A DNA stretch of 64,000 nucleotides from Bolinopsis microptera. Lineage: Eukaryota; Ctenophora; Tentaculata; Lobata; Bolinopsidae. The translations under genes and the position numbers were made by a program. Below the pieces are notes generated by a model. That model was not told where the DNA came from. It saw nothing but the letters and a program-made list of their open reading frames with translations, and did not search any database. Shown here in pieces: positions 34,894 to 47,400 of this stretch. The first letter of the stretch is position 1; every line of letters starts with the position of its first letter. The stretch is from assembly GCF_026151205.1 (NCBI RefSeq), contig NC_087084.1, positions 16,280,227 to 16,344,226 on the forward strand, read 5' to 3'.

Positions 34894-34929
34894 ACTTTCA
34901 ACACTACTATATAACAAATAATTTGAGGT
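34894..34929 (+). repeat. 36-nt LINE 5' end shared by A and C (copy in A)
   Basis: Starts ACTTTCAACACTAC and ends AATTTGAGGT, directly before the LINE A ATG. Identical over 36 of 36 nt to the reverse complement of 49945-49980, with no similarity beyond. Confidence 0.9.
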
Positions 34930-35890
34930 ATGACACGAGGAGAAACGGCACGAAAACGAAATGTCAAGAAAAGTCCAGAGAAAACTGGTGCTACAGCGGA
35001 TGTAACTGAAGATGAAGGAGACCGTAGTTGTGTATGCAGAAGGTATATCGCAGAGGAGTTTTCATTAGCTTGTGCAACCTGTGATATGTACTGGCATTAT
35101 TGCTGTGTTGGACTGACAGGTCTGACACAAGAAGAAGGCGACCATCTGTCTAACTGGCGTTGTCAGAATTGTTTTATATCACCTTACATAAAAAGCAAAA
35201 GGACTCAGACCTCGAACCCTGATAATGAAGAAACAAAAATACTACGGAATGTTATTAGGCAGGAACTTGAGGCTCTTACACCTTGTATCAGAGGGGTTGT
35301 TGAAAACGCAGTGAACGAGAACATTCCAACTAACTTTGAGTCTGAAAAACCTAAAGAAATATCAAAGATAGTGAACCAGGCTTTCCAGTCCTTCGCTGAT
35401 GTTACTGCAAATAGTCAGAAGAAAGTTATGGAAGAAATGAGCCTACAGCAAGCTTCACAAAGTGTTGTCAGTAAAGTTCAGACTAAGATGCATATGAGCG
35501 AAATTTAAGGAAGCTCAATCTGTGTGTTTTGAATGTACCAGAGAGCAAGAAAGCTAACTCCAAGTTACGCCAGGAAGAGGACTCGAAGTTCTGCAAGGAG
35601 ACACTAAAGATTGAAAAAAGTGACTTTATCAGTTGCCATCGTGCAGGTAAAGTGGATCCAGGTAAGCCAGACTCCTGTCGGCCATTGATCATCCAGACAG
35701 CTGACGAGGAGTCAGTTAACTATTATTCCAACCATTGCATGGCAAGGGCTGGAAAGAGTCATCATACTGGATAAATCTGGATCTCTGCAGAGCAGACCGA
35801 GAGATCCGTTTTTTAGCCAGAGAAGAGAGGAAGAAGAGGCGGGAAGAAGCAGAGAAGGAAAAGACAGAGAAAAAGGTGGAGAAGAAGTAA
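34930..35890 (+). pseudogene. LINE A ORF1 (PHD finger, RNA-binding C-terminus), frameshifted
   Basis: 34930-35508 gives 192 codons with a PHD-type finger at residues ~34-81: CVCRR, CATCDMYWHYCC, WRCQNC (C-x-C, C-x2-C, H-x2-C, C-x2-C). A second frame (35529-35774) continues with LCVLNVPESKK, FISCHRAGKVDPGKPDSCRP, and a third with LDLCRADREIRFLAREERKK to about 35889. The last parts match the C-terminal RNA-binding region of CR1/jockey-like ORF1 proteins. At least two frameshifts. Confidence 0.75.
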
Positions 35891-35919
35891 ATAGCAGTGA
35901 TAAAGAATGTAGTCAGCCC

Positions 35920-38239
35920 ATGAATATTTTTTATACTAATGCTAATGGACTATTTAATAAAATTGATGAACTAAAATGTATTCTATCAGTTTATAAATCC
36001 ATTCATGTAATCTGCATTACAGAAACTCATTTTAATAGTGATATTTTAGATGCTGAAATTTTTATTGAAGGTTTTAATATGTTTAGAAAAGACAGAGATT
36101 TTAAAATCGATAACTCCACTAGCAACATAAGTGGAGGTGGAGGTTCTATTATTTATATTAAAAACAGTTGCAATGCTTCATTAGTGAGCTCATTTTTAAA
36201 AGCACCAGACTCTTAAGCTATTAATGTCAATACCTCTGGTGGATTGATTAGTATTTGTTGTATTTATAGGTCTACCTCTTTAAATTTAAAACAGAATAAT
36301 ATGTTATTATCTTGCATCAAGAACATATCTAGTGAAAAGAATGTTTTTGAAACCATTATCATAGGAGATTTTAACCTACCTAATGTATCTTGGGAAACTG
36401 GTAGTGTAAATAGTGGTATTTCGAGTAAGAATCAGGTTTTAATGATTCAACAAAAGTATATTGATTTATTTAATGACAGTGGTTTGACGTGGTACTTTAC
36501 TAACGAAACAACCAGAAGACGGCTTGTGAAAGATACTCTCCAGGAGAGTCTTCTTGATCAGGTTTTGTATACAAATGATGCTCTTGTCAACGGTTGTAAG
36601 ATCATTTCTCCGCTTGGCAAAAGTGATCATGTTGGGATACTAGTCGAACTGGTTGTTTCGCCCAATACTAACAAAAGTCCCAAACAAAAGATTTTAAAGC
36701 CTATTTGGGGTAAGATTTCCTCAGAAGAGTTATTTAACTTTAGTATGAATAATATTGACTGGGATTATAGTTGTACAAATAATGTTCAAGATATGTGGGT
36801 TGAACTACATGGTAAATTGGAGTCTGTTGCTGCAGCTGTCCCAGCTGCTTCGGTTTATCTCGACAACAGACCTGTCAAGTTGCCATGGAGTACAACTTCA
36901 CTTAAAAGAATGAGGAAGAACAAGGACAGAGCATGGGCTGAATTTGATATTAATCCTTCGGATATTAACTTTAGCTGTGCAAATAGCAAGCAGCGTATTT
37001 TTGAGGTGGCAGAAATTAAAGCTAAAGTAAATTATGAAAAGAAGATTACATCTAATTTAAAACAGAATTGTAAATCTTTTTACTCGTATTTGCGTAATAA
37101 ACGTCAAGTTAAGTCAAGTGTTGTTTCTTTAGATAGAGGAGATGGTACACGCACAGATAGTTCATCTGAGTCAGCTGAGGTACTTGCTAGTGTCTTTAGT
37201 TCTGTGTTTGTGCGTGAACCACCTGGCCCTCTTCCCCAAAATGAGAGTTATAACAAACAGGTTATTGATGATATGTAAATTAGCAGTTCTGATATCAAGA
37301 AGCAGCTTTTAAAGCTTAATGTTTTTAAGAGTTCTGGTCCGGATGGCGTTCATCCAAAGTTGTTGAAATCCTTAGCATACGATGAAAAGTTTGTTGAAGC
37401 TGTAACTAAATTATTTGTTAAGTGTTCAGAAACAGGAGTCCTGCCTGACATTTGGAAGACAGCATCTGTTGTAGCATTGTTCAAAAAGGGTGTTAAATCT
37501 GATCCCTTAAATTATAGACCTGTCTCATTAACTTGTATTTTGTGCAAAGTGTATGAAAAGTTGGTGAGGGCACATTTATTAACATTTTTAGAAGAACGAA
37601 TTTCAAAGCATCAGCATGGATTTGTGAAGGGTAAATCTTGTCTATCTAATCTCTTAGAGACATTTGATAATATTCTTGATATATTTAGACGAAGGTGCTC
37701 CTGTCGATCTTTTGTATTTTGATTTTAGTAAAGCTTTTGACACAGTCCCCCACTTTAGACTTCTATCTAAATTGGAGGGGTTTGGGGTCAAGAGAAAAGT
37801 TTTAGATGTTATAAAAGACTTTCTGACAGACAGAACCATGAGGGTTTGTGTAGAAGGACAATGGTCTGAGGTGAAACACGTGTTATCTGGTGTTCCCCAG
37901 GGGTCAGTATTGGGTCCTTTGCTATTTATTCTTTATATAAACGATTTACCTGACAATGTTAAAAATAAGATTAAATTATTTGCAGATGATCTCAAGTTAG
38001 TTTGTAATGCAGCTAACCATAGAAGTGTATCTGATGATATTTTAGAACTCGAAATTTGGGAGAGTATTTGGCACTTAAACTTCAATCCTGCCAAGTGTAA
38101 AGTAGTCCATATTAATTTGAATAATAATCCTAACTCGAATTATATTGTAAATGGAGTAGAACTAGAAGTATCTGCACAGGAAAAAGATTTGGGGGTTATT
38201 ACCTATAGCCCCAGTGGAATAAATTTTAAATATGACTAG
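35920..38239 (+). pseudogene. LINE A ORF2 endonuclease-RT, broken and truncated
   Basis: Pieces in order: 35920-36216 EN (YTNANGLFNKIDEL, CITETHF); 36217-37278 EN and linker (CCIYRST, IIGDFNLP, LLDQVL, KSDHVGI); 37279-37722 RT start (SSGPDGVHPKLLK, DPLNYRPVSLT) after an in-frame TAA near 37278; 37664-38200 RT core (YFDFSKAFDTV, VPQGSVLGPLLFILYINDLP, LFADDLKLV). Stops near 36216 and 37278 and a frameshift near 37690 make it inactive. The frame 38201-38239 is already foreign sequence. Confidence 0.8.
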
Positions 38240-38393
38240 GAATCCAGTTTGGGAAGAAAAAAAGGCTATATATTTTTCGGCCGCTCCGCGGCTATTATTA
38301 TTACCCATAGCCCCAGTGGAATAAATTTTAAATATGACTAGGAATCCAGTTTGGGAAGAAAAAAGGCTATATATTTTTCGGCCGCTCCGCGGC
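38201..38393 (+). repeat. 102-bp tandem duplication at the LINE A/LINE B junction
   Basis: Two copies (starting ATAGCCCCAGTGG) repeat at 102-bp spacing; each ends with the GC-rich inverted repeat CGGCCGCTCCGCGGC. They lie between the broken LINE A RT and the first recognisable LINE B codons (~38391). They could be tandem 5' UTR units of LINE B or an older repeat at which B was truncated. Confidence 0.75.
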
Positions 38394-38789
38394 CGACTGG
38401 TCACTCAAGCGATTGAGGATGCAAAATCAGTCATCGATAAACTCCTCTCGAGCTCCAGCGCAAAGGTTGTCATCTCCCTACCCACCCCAACCCCTGGATT
38501 AATCAGTGAACTTACCAACCAATTTGTCTCAGAAATAACACAATTTGTCTCAGCTAAAAGAGGGTTAAGTGACTTTTACCGCCGCCTATATACTGTAAAC
38601 AATACTGGAAACTTTTCCCGTGCCATCTCTGCTGCTGAGTCATCCCAAGACTCTCCTAACCCGTTGAAGGAGGACCAACTCCATGTCTCAGAGTATGGTT
38701 TGAAAAAACTTTGTTTGAATATTAAACTTGGCCTATACCGTGCCTTTGGTATGAGATCCCCTAGAAAGCAGCCCCCTACAGAGCGTTAG
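38391..38789 (+). pseudogene. LINE B ORF1 remnant (SGNH-hydrolase C-terminal half)
   Basis: About 130 codons open from the repeat junction to TAG at 38787-38789. AKVVISLPTPTPG and DQLHVSEYGLKKL resemble the late blocks of SGNH hydrolases; D-x-x-H of the last block is present. The GDS nucleophile block is absent, so the N-terminal half was lost. Esterase-type ORF1 proteins are known in CR1-like LINEs. The ATG at 38334 lies in the tandem repeat and is not the original start. Confidence 0.6.
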
Positions 38790-38841
38790 AGTAACCCTAA
38801 AATTCAAGAAAAAACAAGTATCACGAGATCAAGTCGCTGTG

Positions 38842-41800
38842 ATGTCCTGGAACATCCAGGACAGCACAGGAGACGGGTCTAACAAATTTGAAAATAGCGA
38901 ATTTTTGTCAATCCTCAAACAAGCTAACATTCTTTGTCTCCAAGAAACAAAGAAGCAAGTTAAGTTTGAAGGATACCTCTCTTTTAATAGCAACCGCAAA
39001 AATTCACGCTCAGGAGGGGTCTGCATTCTTGCTGAAAATGGCCTAAGAAAAGGTGTCTCTAGTGTGCTTTGTAATGAATCTGATGACATTATTGTTGCTA
39101 AACTGGACAAGAACTTTTTTAAACTTGATTTTGACCTATTTTTGGTATGTTATTATATTAGCCCTGCATACTCGTCCTATGTCAAGAAGAATCCAGATTA
39201 TACTGCTAATACCTTCTCTGCTCTTGACTCTATCTGTATCAGACTACGTCAAAAGGGAGAAGTTATTATGTGTGGCGATGCAAATGCAAGAACTGGAAAA
39301 CTCCCAGACTATATCCTTTCCTGTAATGCACCTGCCATCCATGACATCTATAACGACATTGGACTCGAGCACGACATAGAAGAACCAAGAAATAATTCTG
39401 ACCTTACAATATCTGAACCCCACTGCCAACACTTTCTTGACATGGTTATCAATAACCAACTCAAAATTCTTAATGGTCGTACCCTTGGGGACACCACTGG
39501 AAAAATGACCTGTCACAAATACAATGGAAGCAGTGTGGTTGACTATTTTGTAATCACCTCATGGGCAAGAGATCATGTAAACTCTCTCCAAGTAAAAGAG
39601 TTTACATCATACTCTGATCATTGTCCATTAGTCTTGAAACTCACTACATTTGAACCATTTGTCGCAAACTTCCAGCTCCCAGACTTTTCTAACTTTCCTT
39701 GTGGCTATAAGTGGGACAGCAACACCTCCCATTCACTATTTAAAAAAGCCCTTACCTCGCCCGAAATTATCAACAATCTGGAAAGCATTGTGACAAATGA
39801 ATTTAGCAGTACTCTGGAGGGCAATCACGAACTGAACGATGCAGTCATAAAATGTCTCCACAGTGCTGCTGATATAGCCTTAAAAGTGAAAAAGCCTCCC
39901 AAAAATTCTGCCCGTAAGAAATGGTTCGACCCACAAGTCAACTCCTCGCGGCGGAACCTAAATAGGCTAGCAAACCGGCTTGGTAGTAAGCACTGTAACA
40001 GTATCCTCAGACGAGAATACTTTAAGCAACGCAACAAGCATAGCAATTTTGTAAACAGTAAGAAAGTAGCTTTCCTTAAGAAGTTAAATGAAGCTATAGA
40101 AGAAGGTCACATACTCGACTGGAAAAAATTTAAACGGCTTAAACAAGAACATGACACTAGCCCCTTACTTGACAAATTTGATTTAGCTAGCTTCCATGAC
40201 TTCTTTGCATCCCTTTATAAAAAACCAGACCAGGAGCCAGATCTCACTCACCACAATCACAAACATTACCCTGAACCACCAGATCTGGATATCCTAAATA
40301 AGCTCATGTCAGAATCTGAAGTGACCTCTGCCATCAAAAATCTCAAAAAAGGTAAAAGTTGCTCAAACGACTTGATATCCAACGAGATGCTTCAGAGCGT
40401 AACTCCGCTTTGTCTCAAAGCCATCCTCAAAAACTTCAACCACTCACTGGTCTCTGGTTACTATCCATGGCACACCAGCATCATTACTCCTATTTACAAG
40501 TCTGGCAACCCTTTCAGCCCGGACAACTACAGAGCAATAGCTGTTGGTAGCTGTATGGGTAAACTGTTTTCTAGCATCTTACTTGAGCGTCTCCTGCACT
40601 TCAAAAAGCTCTACTGCCCTGACCCAAAAGAACAACTAGGGTTCTCAAAGGGTGCTCAAACAAATGACCACGTTTTTACCCTTAAGACAGTCATTGACAA
40701 ATATACCAAGGTTAAGAAAGCTCGCCTCTATGCATGCTTTGTTGATCTAAGAAAGGCCTTTGACACTGTATGTAGGGACCTCCTTCTGCACAAAATCACA
40801 TGCCTTGGAATAACTGGAAACTTCTTCAATTGCCTAAGTGATATGTATAGAAACTCAATAGCTCATATAAAAATCTCCAAACTCTTGTCCCCTAATATTG
40901 ACATTGGAAAAGGAACAGAGCAGGGACACCCTCTATCACCGGACCTTTTTAAAATCTATATCAACGACTTGTCATCTCTCCTGAAATCTGTTGGTGATTA
41001 TCCTATTCTAGCTGACGTCCTAATATCACATCTGCTCTGGGCTGACGATCTTGTCCTACTTGCCCTAAGTCCCAAGGCCTTGCAAGACAATATAAACATC
41101 CTATTCGACTTCTGTAACTCTATGGGCCTTGAAGTAAACATTAAAAAAACCAAGATTCTCATATTCTGCCCTCCTAAAAGAAAACAATCCTATGAAACAT
41201 TCATTTTGGGAGGCCAGCCCATCCAACACACCGAAAAATACTGCTATCTTGGCATTATATTCCACAGAAATGGATCTTTTACAGCAGCAAATACTGAACT
41301 GAGGGCCAAGGCTCTCCGTGCTCTCTATGGCCTCAAAGGCAATATCGTCAAAGATGCCCTCTCTCACCGTTCCCTAAACATTCTATTTGACTCTCTAATA
41401 AAACCGATACTGCTCTATGGCTGCCAAATCTTATGTCCTCACTCAAAAACCATGAGATACCTCTCCAAAACAGATAGCAAAGCCAACCCCCAGCATACTC
41501 TCAGGTACATCTCACAAGACCACTATGAAAGATTCCACCTTAAGTTTATCAAGTGGTCCTTGTCTGTCCATTCAAAAGCATCAAATATAGGCTGCTGGGG
41601 CGAAAGTGGGCGCCACCCCCTCTTCTTTGAAGCCTGCAAACTTGCAATAGATTTCTATAGTCGTCTTGAAAGCACTGAAAATGAACTCCTCTCCGCTGCA
41701 TTTCACGAGCAGATTATGCTGGGCCTTCCTTGGTACACCAACATCTCTAATCTTCTCACCAAATATAACTTCCCCCACTCATCCTCTTCAAAATCCAAGC

Positions 41801-42330
41801 TCTCTACCCAAATCAGTCACAACATGAGGGAAGAATTTGTGGATACCTGGAAATCTGCCAAGGCATCCTCACCTAAATTAGAATTCTACAATCAAATTAA
41901 ACATGATTTTGAACCAGAAACATACTTAGGAGTGGTTAAGATCCCCGATGCTCGGAAAAGCTTAACAAGGTTTCGTATTAGCTGCCACAATCTTTACATT
42001 GAGAGGGGCCGTTACGAAACCCCCCTAGTACCAAGAGAACATCGATGGTGCACTTTTTGCTTTTTCAGCAAGGGGCTTAAGCCTATTGAGGACGAAATTC
42101 ATGTTCTAACTGACTGTTTACTCTACTCCTCAGTTAGAGAAAAATTTAACTTCCATCCCAAAAATATTACTGACCTAGCCGGTTTGCTATCCGATAAAAC
42201 ACTAGACCCTACAAAATTTACTGCCACAGCAAGAGCAATCCATTCAATTCTCTCTGTGAACGAAAATTTTACAGCCTACTATAAGAGCCCAGATTTCCAC
42301 TCAAATACTGGCCAATGCATAATGCTATAG
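38842..42330 (+). CDS. LINE B ORF2: endonuclease-reverse transcriptase (1162 aa), intact
   Basis: One uninterrupted frame from ATG 38842 to TAG 42330. APE-type endonuclease, residues ~1-260: SWNIQD, LCLQETKK, CGDANARTG, VVDYFVI, YSDHCPL. RT, ~480-760: NDLISNEML, SPDNYRAIAVG, CFVDLRKAFDTV (motif A), GTEQGHPLSPDLFKIYINDL (B), LLWADDLVLL (C). The C-terminus has a CCHC-like finger, WCTFC...EIHVLTDC, common in LINE ORF2 tails. The endonuclease begins at once after the ATG, supporting this start. All catalytic motifs are present, so the enzyme could work, although the element's ORF1 is damaged. Confidence 0.92.
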   Translation: MSWNIQDSTGDGSNKFENSEFLSILKQANILCLQETKKQVKFEGYLSFNSNRKNSRSGGVCILAENGLRKGVSSVLCNESDDIIVAKLDKNFFKLDFDLFLVCYYISPAYSSYVKKNPDYTANTFSALDSICIRLRQKGEVIMCGDANARTGKLPDYILSCNAPAIHDIYNDIGLEHDIEEPRNNSDLTISEPHCQHFLDMVINNQLKILNGRTLGDTTGKMTCHKYNGSSVVDYFVITSWARDHVNSLQVKEFTSYSDHCPLVLKLTTFEPFVANFQLPDFSNFPCGYKWDSNTSHSLFKKALTSPEIINNLESIVTNEFSSTLEGNHELNDAVIKCLHSAADIALKVKKPPKNSARKKWFDPQVNSSRRNLNRLANRLGSKHCNSILRREYFKQRNKHSNFVNSKKVAFLKKLNEAIEEGHILDWKKFKRLKQEHDTSPLLDKFDLASFHDFFASLYKKPDQEPDLTHHNHKHYPEPPDLDILNKLMSESEVTSAIKNLKKGKSCSNDLISNEMLQSVTPLCLKAILKNFNHSLVSGYYPWHTSIITPIYKSGNPFSPDNYRAIAVGSCMGKLFSSILLERLLHFKKLYCPDPKEQLGFSKGAQTNDHVFTLKTVIDKYTKVKKARLYACFVDLRKAFDTVCRDLLLHKITCLGITGNFFNCLSDMYRNSIAHIKISKLLSPNIDIGKGTEQGHPLSPDLFKIYINDLSSLLKSVGDYPILADVLISHLLWADDLVLLALSPKALQDNINILFDFCNSMGLEVNIKKTKILIFCPPKRKQSYETFILGGQPIQHTEKYCYLGIIFHRNGSFTAANTELRAKALRALYGLKGNIVKDALSHRSLNILFDSLIKPILLYGCQILCPHSKTMRYLSKTDSKANPQHTLRYISQDHYERFHLKFIKWSLSVHSKASNIGCWGESGRHPLFFEACKLAIDFYSRLESTENELLSAAFHEQIMLGLPWYTNISNLLTKYNFPHSSSSKSKLSTQISHNMREEFVDTWKSAKASSPKLEFYNQIKHDFEPETYLGVVKIPDARKSLTRFRISCHNLYIERGRYETPLVPREHRWCTFCFFSKGLKPIEDEIHVLTDCLLYSSVREKFNFHPKNITDLAGLLSDKTLDPTKFTATARAIHSILSVNENFTAYYKSPDFHSNTGQCIML

Positions 42331-42458
42331 GACCTCAAAAATAGTATTATAAAACATTTCTATTTTATCCCTACACATTTGTAAATAACTAGAATTGTGT
42401 AACCTTAAATTATTTCAGAATTATAACTATTGTGAATTCAATAAGATAATTATCACTT

Positions 42459-42500
42459 TTGTATCCTTTGTATCCTTGTATCCTTGTATCCTTGTATCCT
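42459..42500 (+). repeat. LINE B 3' microsatellite tail (TTGTATCC)5
   Basis: Five consecutive 8-bp units mark the 3' end of LINE B. Confidence 0.85.
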
Positions 42501-44433
42501 GGTCAGCTCTTCTCCGAGGTCAAGATTAGTTTGAAATTCTTAGCATATCCATTAGAATAATTACCGGATGAATATGCAATTGTAAATTTTGAGATTAAAT
42601 AAAAAATTTCTGAGAATTCTTTGATTTATTTGAAACGCAAGGAAATATTTTTTAAACGCACTATATAGCCCCAAACTTGCTTACCAAATAGAGCGTTAAT
42701 GCTTTACTATCCCCAGCACATTGGACGATTCGCTACTTTTGAAGCGGTTTCGATCTTGTGTTGATACTTTTGAACTGACTTAGGGTCTGAAGCTTGCTTC
42801 TGCCAGGTTATATACAATCTTTGACAATGTACGATGGCAAACTTCGGATTTAAAGCGGGATAAGGATGTATAATGGAGGGGGTTATCTGGCGTAGATCTG
42901 ACTTAGTTTCGACATAGTAGTAGTAGTACTGGTAGTAGTAGTAGTTTGACATAGTAATTGACTAGACTACAATAATCTTAGGGAAAGTATACAACTCTAA
43001 AACCAAATTGTGAGTATTATTGAAATGCGGAAGCGAGCAAATCAAAAATACAATTTTAAAGTACTGTTTCACACTTGCACTGTACTCTAGATGATCTAGG
43101 ATGTGAAGCTTGCTTAAGCCTAGAACACACGAGTTCCCCTGATATAGTAGCAATGGCTAGATTCACTTCCTTCCCACTTACACTGTTGTTGAATGTTGAC
43201 TTGTAGCTACAATATTAAATTGATCGTGGAAATCGGTCTCGGATGTGAAACTAAAGGAGCCAACTTGAATCCATAAAATTTTGAATGCTAAATTTTAAAA
43301 TACCGCTCTATATTTACACCGTTCACCAGTTAATATGGCTGGGAGGATTGGGAGGATTCATAGATTGTCGATTGTTTAAGATTAACTTGATATTTTAGCG
43401 TATCAGAGCTGAAATTTTGCATGACTATTTCACATGACTATTTTACATGACTATTTTTTTCATATTCCGGGAAGTTGAGGAAGCAGGAATAGATAGCGCG
43501 CGTTTTCTGCGCGTTTTTTGGTGTCTGAATGCGCAAAAAATAGTCAAGCAATCTTATAGGTAAGAAATAGTCATGGAATCTAGGAATGCGCTCGATTCAA
43601 ACTTCGAGTCTATAAAGTAATGTAACATCGCGTGAGCCCTGAGAGCGATTATTTTAATTTAATTTTGAATTAATGTGAATATTTTTTGCACAAGAATCTT
43701 ATTTTACCGGTTATCAACAAATTTTGACTAGGTGTTAAATTCCTGGACGCCTGACTATTTGCCACTGGGCCCATAGCTCCTTGCTTTGGAATGAACAGAT
43801 CAATGAAACAAGAAATTCAATGAAACAAGAAATTTAATTTTAGCACATTTTACAGAATAAAAAGATGTAAAACAATTCATAAAATATAATGCCCATTTGG
43901 TGTATGACTTTTTGTCCTTGACTGCTAGTTTGGTTTTGGAAGGACAGGTAACTAACGGGGCAAGGAATGCGCGTGCCTGAAAGCTTTTGCACACACCGAA
44001 ACGCTAGTTCAGTTAGGTTTTTAGAGACAGGGCTCATTTTAGGACTAGAAGAAATTTGTTAGTAGACATTAGGGGTTCTGTTTATAGTTGTTACTATAGG
44101 TTGCAGTCTTGTTGTGACAAAAAGTCTACACTAAAACATGCTTTAGTTTATATTGTGTGGTTCAAGGATATAAAATGTGGCTTCAAGGTGGATATTAAAG
44201 AGCTTGCGAAAGATTATGGCCTTTGTATCAATAGTTATAATAAGCTATAAATATCTTAAACTATACAGTGCTAATTAAAAATTTCTTTATACTTCATTCT
44301 CAGATTAGATTTAAAAATTCAAAAAATATACATTTATTTTATTAATACCTTCTCACACATTCTTTACTCACAGGACAAGACTTGGAAAACAGTAGCCTAG
44401 AGGAATTTAATTGAGATGTGTGTGAACAGCCAG
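42501..44433. other. Spacer between LINE B and LINE C; includes a fragment shared with the foldback spacer
   Basis: No gene recognised. 42850-42950, read on the minus strand (CTAAGTCAGATCTACGCCAG and on), matches about 27265-27345 in the foldback spacer, including the ACT-trinucleotide run beside it. Short local duplications occur at about 43390-43450 (CATGACTATTT) and 43797-43835 (ATGAAACAAGAAATT). The LINE C 3' UTR occupies the right-hand part; its exact end is not obvious. Confidence 0.6.
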
Positions 44434-47400
44434 TTATAATGTTTGGAAAATAATATTTGTGCAGTCAAAATCTTTTACGGTCCAATCAAGCAGGGCGTGG
44501 TTATGCTGATTGGCTAATAGCGCACTTTTAAGTTTTCCTCGCAAGCACATTACACTAGTAGTAAAGTCAGTCATTCTGAACTTTGGGGTTAAAATGTTAA
44601 AAATTTTGGTTGACCTAGTGTTGTGGTTGTCAGGTGGGTCTACCTGACAGATAAGAAGGCAGGGTTTCCTCGACGAACATGTGTAACCCTCATATAGGGA
44701 TATTGGAGCACGGAATTTCATTATCTTGTAGAGCTCGAGGTAACTGTGGTATGTATAGAGATTTTGTATAGCTAGAATATTATTATGCTTGAATATCGGT
44801 TTGGTGTGTTCTTTTATGAAAAATTTTTGGTCAAGTTTCTGGTGTCCTATAGGCCTAGTACGTGCACAAGTCTTAAACTTATCAAGGTACGCCAGCCTAT
44901 CACCAAATAGTACTCTGAGACAGTACTTCTGAGCAGTAAATATTGAGCTTATACGTTGCTTAGCTGCCCCACCCCATACAGATATACAGTAGGAAAGATG
45001 TGATTCGAACAGAGTATAATATAATTGTTGATGTAGAAATTCTGGAAGGGAGCAGCGAAGTCTACATAAAGTGGATGTGGAATGATTTAGGGTTCGCTTA
45101 AGAGCTTTAATGTGATCTTCCCATGATAGGTTCTCGTCAATTATAACACCCAGAAATTTTGCGGATGAAACCTTTTTGATTGGATAGTTGTCTATAGTTA
45201 GTACAGGTTCAGGGTGTGATAAAATCTCTGACTTAGGACCTGCCATGTTGGGTTTGAAGTGTATGTAGCAGCACTTGGACATGTTTATATGTAACTTATT
45301 CGCTCTCATATAAGACTGTAATGATGACAAAAGCTCATTTCCTCGTTCATATGCCTCACGTTTTGTTTTGCCGACAACAAATATATTAGTATCATCAGCA
45401 AAGGTAACAAATGATCCTAGTTTAGAACTGTTTGTGATGTCGTTCATATAAAGAAGAAATAGGAGAGGTCCAAGAATTGAACCCTGTGGGACACCAAATT
45501 GAATAGATAGGGTATCTGATTTTTCTCCTACAACTTCAGTGTATTGTTGCCTGTTTGTTAAGTAGCTTTTTATGAGGTTATTTGCAACTCCTCTCACTCC
45601 ACATCCCTCTAATTTTATAAGAAGTGTTGAATGATCGATGGTGTCAAAAGCTTTGCTAAGGTCAATGAATATTCCTAAAACATGATTCTTAAGTTTAAGA
45701 GATTTCGTAATTAAATCTACAGAGTAATTGACTGCATGCGATGTAGAGTGAGATTTCCTAAATCCAAACTGTGTCTTCGATATAACTCCCTGGGAGCTAA
45801 CAAATCCGTATATTCTAGAATATATGAGCTTTTCAAAGATCTTACCGAAGACGGACAGTGTGGAGATAGGACGGTAGTTCTCGATTTCTTCTGGGTTACC
45901 TTTCTTATATACAGGTGTTATTTTACCAGTTTTCAGGACATCAGGAAATATACCTTGGGTCATAAGGATATTGAAGTAATTCGATAATACAGGTGCAATT
46001 ACATGAGATGACTTTTTTATTACACTTATGGGAATGTCACTGGCTTTACCATTTTCGAACTCTCTTATGATTTTCAATATTTCGTTCGAGGAGCAATCTT
46101 CTAACCTAATATTTTTTTCATTTCTTGGATTCAGGAAGTCATAGAAAGTTTTCATGGGTAATATAGGCAGGCCATTAGATAGATTATTCAGTGTCTCATT
46201 CAGCTTTGGTGCAATAGAGACAAACCAAGCATTGAATCCATTAGCAATTGCTCTTCTATCAACTATTCTTTGGTTATCAATGATAAATGGGGGCTTGGTT
46301 TGCCTCTTCTTTTTGCCTCTGAGTTCGTTAATAATTTGCCAGGTTTTCTTGCTGTTTTCACAGTTGTTTAGAATTTCGTTACAGTAATGCCAACGTTTGG
46401 CAGCTTTAATGATAGCTTTGAGCATCCTACGATAATCACTAAATACTTGGTATAGCAAGATATTACCACCAGGGTTCTTATTGGTAACGGTGTCAGACCA
46501 CTCCTTACGTAGCTCATGCTTTCTTTCTACAGACTGGATGATACTGTCTGTAATCCATGGGTTAAGTTTGGGAGTTCTTTTTGTCACTTTCGGTACCTCC
46601 AGTTTGCAGTGTTTGTCGAGTGTCTGGTCAAAACATGCCGTAAACTCATCAAATTTTGTTGAAGGAGTGAGCTGGTTTACCTTTACCTCAAGTTCAGTTA
46701 CAAAGCTTTTCAATTTGGAACTTGAGTAATCATAATAGCGGACATGTTTCTGAGGCTCTGTACTGCGAGGGGTCTCTACTGAAGTGAAGGTAAATATAGG
46801 GGCATGCTCACCAAGCCGTTCTTCAATAACACCTGATAAGACTATATTCTCAATTTTATTTGTTAAAATGTTATCGATGCAGGAACTTTTACAGTTTTGA
46901 CGAAAATGTGTTGCAATGGAGATAGTCGGGTAAAAGCCGTTTCTGTATAAAGTATCCTCAAAGAGCTGGGAACTGGTAGAAATATTAAGTATGTTTGAGT
47001 TAAAGTCTCCCAACAAATTGACAGTTTTCCCATTTAGCTGCTTTGCAAGTAGTTCCAGGGTTTCACAAAAGCTATCAAAGCAGCCATTAGGGGGTCGGTA
47101 AATGACTCCATGAACAATTTTGCTGCCTGCGCTATCTGTGGTTTCAACAAAGAGGCTCTCAATATTTGTAGTACAGTGTGATACGTTTTCTAAGACCACA
47201 GTATTTAAATGGTCAGATACATAGAGTGCAACACCTGTGCCTTTTTTCTTACCTGCCAATGTTTCTTGATAGAATCCTGTGTATGATGGAATTTGGTACA
47301 GGCCCTGCTGTGCAGGATCAGTATTGGTTTCAGCAAGACCAATCATATCAAACGAGTGCCCTATACTTTTGAGTTCAATTTGGAAGCTATCAAAGTTAGA

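Larger units (their letters stand above)
34894..38200 (+). mobile_element. LINE A, 5' portion (PHD-type ORF1, CR1/jockey-like), decayed
   Basis: A non-LTR retrotransposon on the + strand with a 36-nt 5' UTR shared with LINE C. ORF1 (from ATG 34930) opens with a PHD-like finger and breaks near 35508; ORF2 has endonuclease and RT in several frames up to about 38200, where it is cut. Its C-terminal continuation is at 49981-50717. The 11.8 kb between holds LINEs B and C, so A was the oldest resident here. Confidence 0.85.
38391..42500 (+). mobile_element. LINE B, 5'-truncated but with intact ORF2
   Basis: Contains an ORF1 remnant (38391-38789), a full ORF2 (38842-42330), a short AT-rich 3' UTR and a 3' tail of five copies of TTGTATCC (42459-42500). 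Eight-bp microsatellite tails are typical of CR1/L2-like LINEs. It lies in the interruption of LINE A. Confidence 0.85.

Noticed and set aside
44056..44250. 64-codon + frame with three cysteines (CCDKK...)
   Set aside because: No homology recognised and no convincing acceptor; left as non-coding.
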